The notes under the pieces were generated by a model. That model did not search any database, was not told the origin of the DNA, and was given only the letters and a program-made list of their open reading frames with translations. Positions 5,397 to 5,581 of a DNA stretch of 5,581 bases are shown here, piece by piece. The translations under genes were made by a program, and so were the position numbers. The stretch's first letter is position 1, and every line of letters starts with the position of its first letter. Origin of the DNA: JBBKWJ01 sp037968895 (GTDB lineage: Bacteria > Actinomycetota > Acidimicrobiia > Acidimicrobiales > SZUA-35); contig JBBKWJ010000312.1 in NCBI GenBank assembly GCA_037968895.1, positions 1 through 5,581 of the forward strand, in the 5' to 3' direction.

Positions 5397-5470
5397 GGGG
5401 GTGTAGCTCAGTTGGCTAGAGCGCCTCGGTCGCATCGAGGAGGCCAGGGGTTCGAATCCCCTCATCTCCA
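5397..5470 (+). tRNA. tRNA-Ala, anticodon CGC (reads GCG)
   Basis: A complete cloverleaf of 74 bases can be drawn. The acceptor stem pairs 5397-5403 with 5463-5469; the D stem is GCTC/GAGC (5406-5409/5419-5422); the anticodon stem is CCTCG/CGAGG (5424-5428/5436-5440). The anticodon loop GTCGCAT has CGC at 5431-5433. The T arm is AGGGG-TTCGAAT-CCCCT (5446-5462). The third acceptor pair is G5399:T5467, the G3:U70 pair that is the main alanine identity element, so sequence and anticodon agree. The discriminator is A5470 and the following bases are CGT, so CCA is not encoded and must be added by the CCA-adding enzyme. Confidence 0.97.
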
Positions 5471-5498
5471 CGTCGGTTTCGAAATCTGTAGGGGCCAT

Positions 5499-5550
5499 AA
5501 CGACCCAGATGAAGCGGTTCGCCGCCTTTGTCTGGGTCGTTTCGCGTTTT
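5499..5550 (+). terminator. Intrinsic terminator of the tRNA-Ala gene
   Basis: AACGACCCAGA (5499-5509) and TCTGGGTCGTT (5531-5541) form a perfect 11-bp stem. The stem continues through T:G, G:T and two A:T pairs and, past a bulged C at 5526, into GCGG/CCGC closed by a TTCG loop (5518-5521). TTTT at 5547-5550 ends the element after a short spacer. It lies 28 bases downstream of the tRNA. Confidence 0.85.
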
Positions 5551-5581
5551 GGGGACGAATGGGCGCCGGTACTTACGCGTC

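Noticed and set aside
5397..5581. tRNA-Ala 3' end as an attachment site for an integrated element
   Set aside because: No integrase and no repeat of the tRNA 3' end is visible, and the window ends too soon after the terminator to judge.
5559..5581. Possible start of another gene (ATG at 5559 after GGGGA)
   Set aside because: Only seven codons are visible and the spacing from GGGGA to ATG is just 3 bases; there is not enough to support a gene.

Overview
The window is one contiguous bacterial chromosomal segment of moderately high GC. It most likely comes from an actinobacterium, with the class Acidimicrobiia as my best guess. The evidence is the gene order (SAF protein and FmdB/Ruc protein divergent from galU-moeA), a tRNA without an encoded CCA end, GTG starts, and a small membrane protein that resembles the actinobacterial divisome protein SepX/GlpR. 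I see no insertion sequence, phage gene, CRISPR array or other sign of recent transfer.

Left arm, minus strand (1-881): an FmdB-family zinc-ribbon protein related to the mycobacterial redox chaperone Ruc comes first. It carries a very Ser-rich tail and an altered zinc site. Downstream on the same strand is the start of a membrane-anchored SAF/CpaB-like protein that runs off the left edge. The spacer at 882-1088 separates these genes from the rightward operon and must hold promoters for both directions.

Central operon, plus strand (1089-5304): galU makes UDP-glucose. moeA/glp encodes the molybdopterin molybdotransferase or gephyrin-like protein. moaA and moaC together make cyclic pyranopterin monophosphate, the first step of molybdenum cofactor synthesis. 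Last is a 153-residue protein with three membrane segments. The genes are 42, -4, 46 and 76 bases apart, which suggests co-transcription. moeA may also have its own leaderless promoter.

Right arm (5305-5581): a spacer with a 12-bp direct repeat and an imperfect hairpin is followed by tRNA-Ala(CGC), a strong intrinsic terminator and 31 bases with no supported feature.

The most interesting reading is that the operon is not simply a molybdenum-cofactor cluster. In Corynebacterium a MoeA-like protein (Glp) and a membrane receptor (GlpR, related to Streptomyces SepX) act in cell division with FtsZ. Here a MoeA/Glp-type gene, true cofactor genes and a minimal SepX/GlpR-like protein lie together, which could represent a state linking cofactor synthesis and the division scaffold. 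The GlpR assignment rests on membrane topology, remembered sequence pattern and gene context, so it remains an inference.
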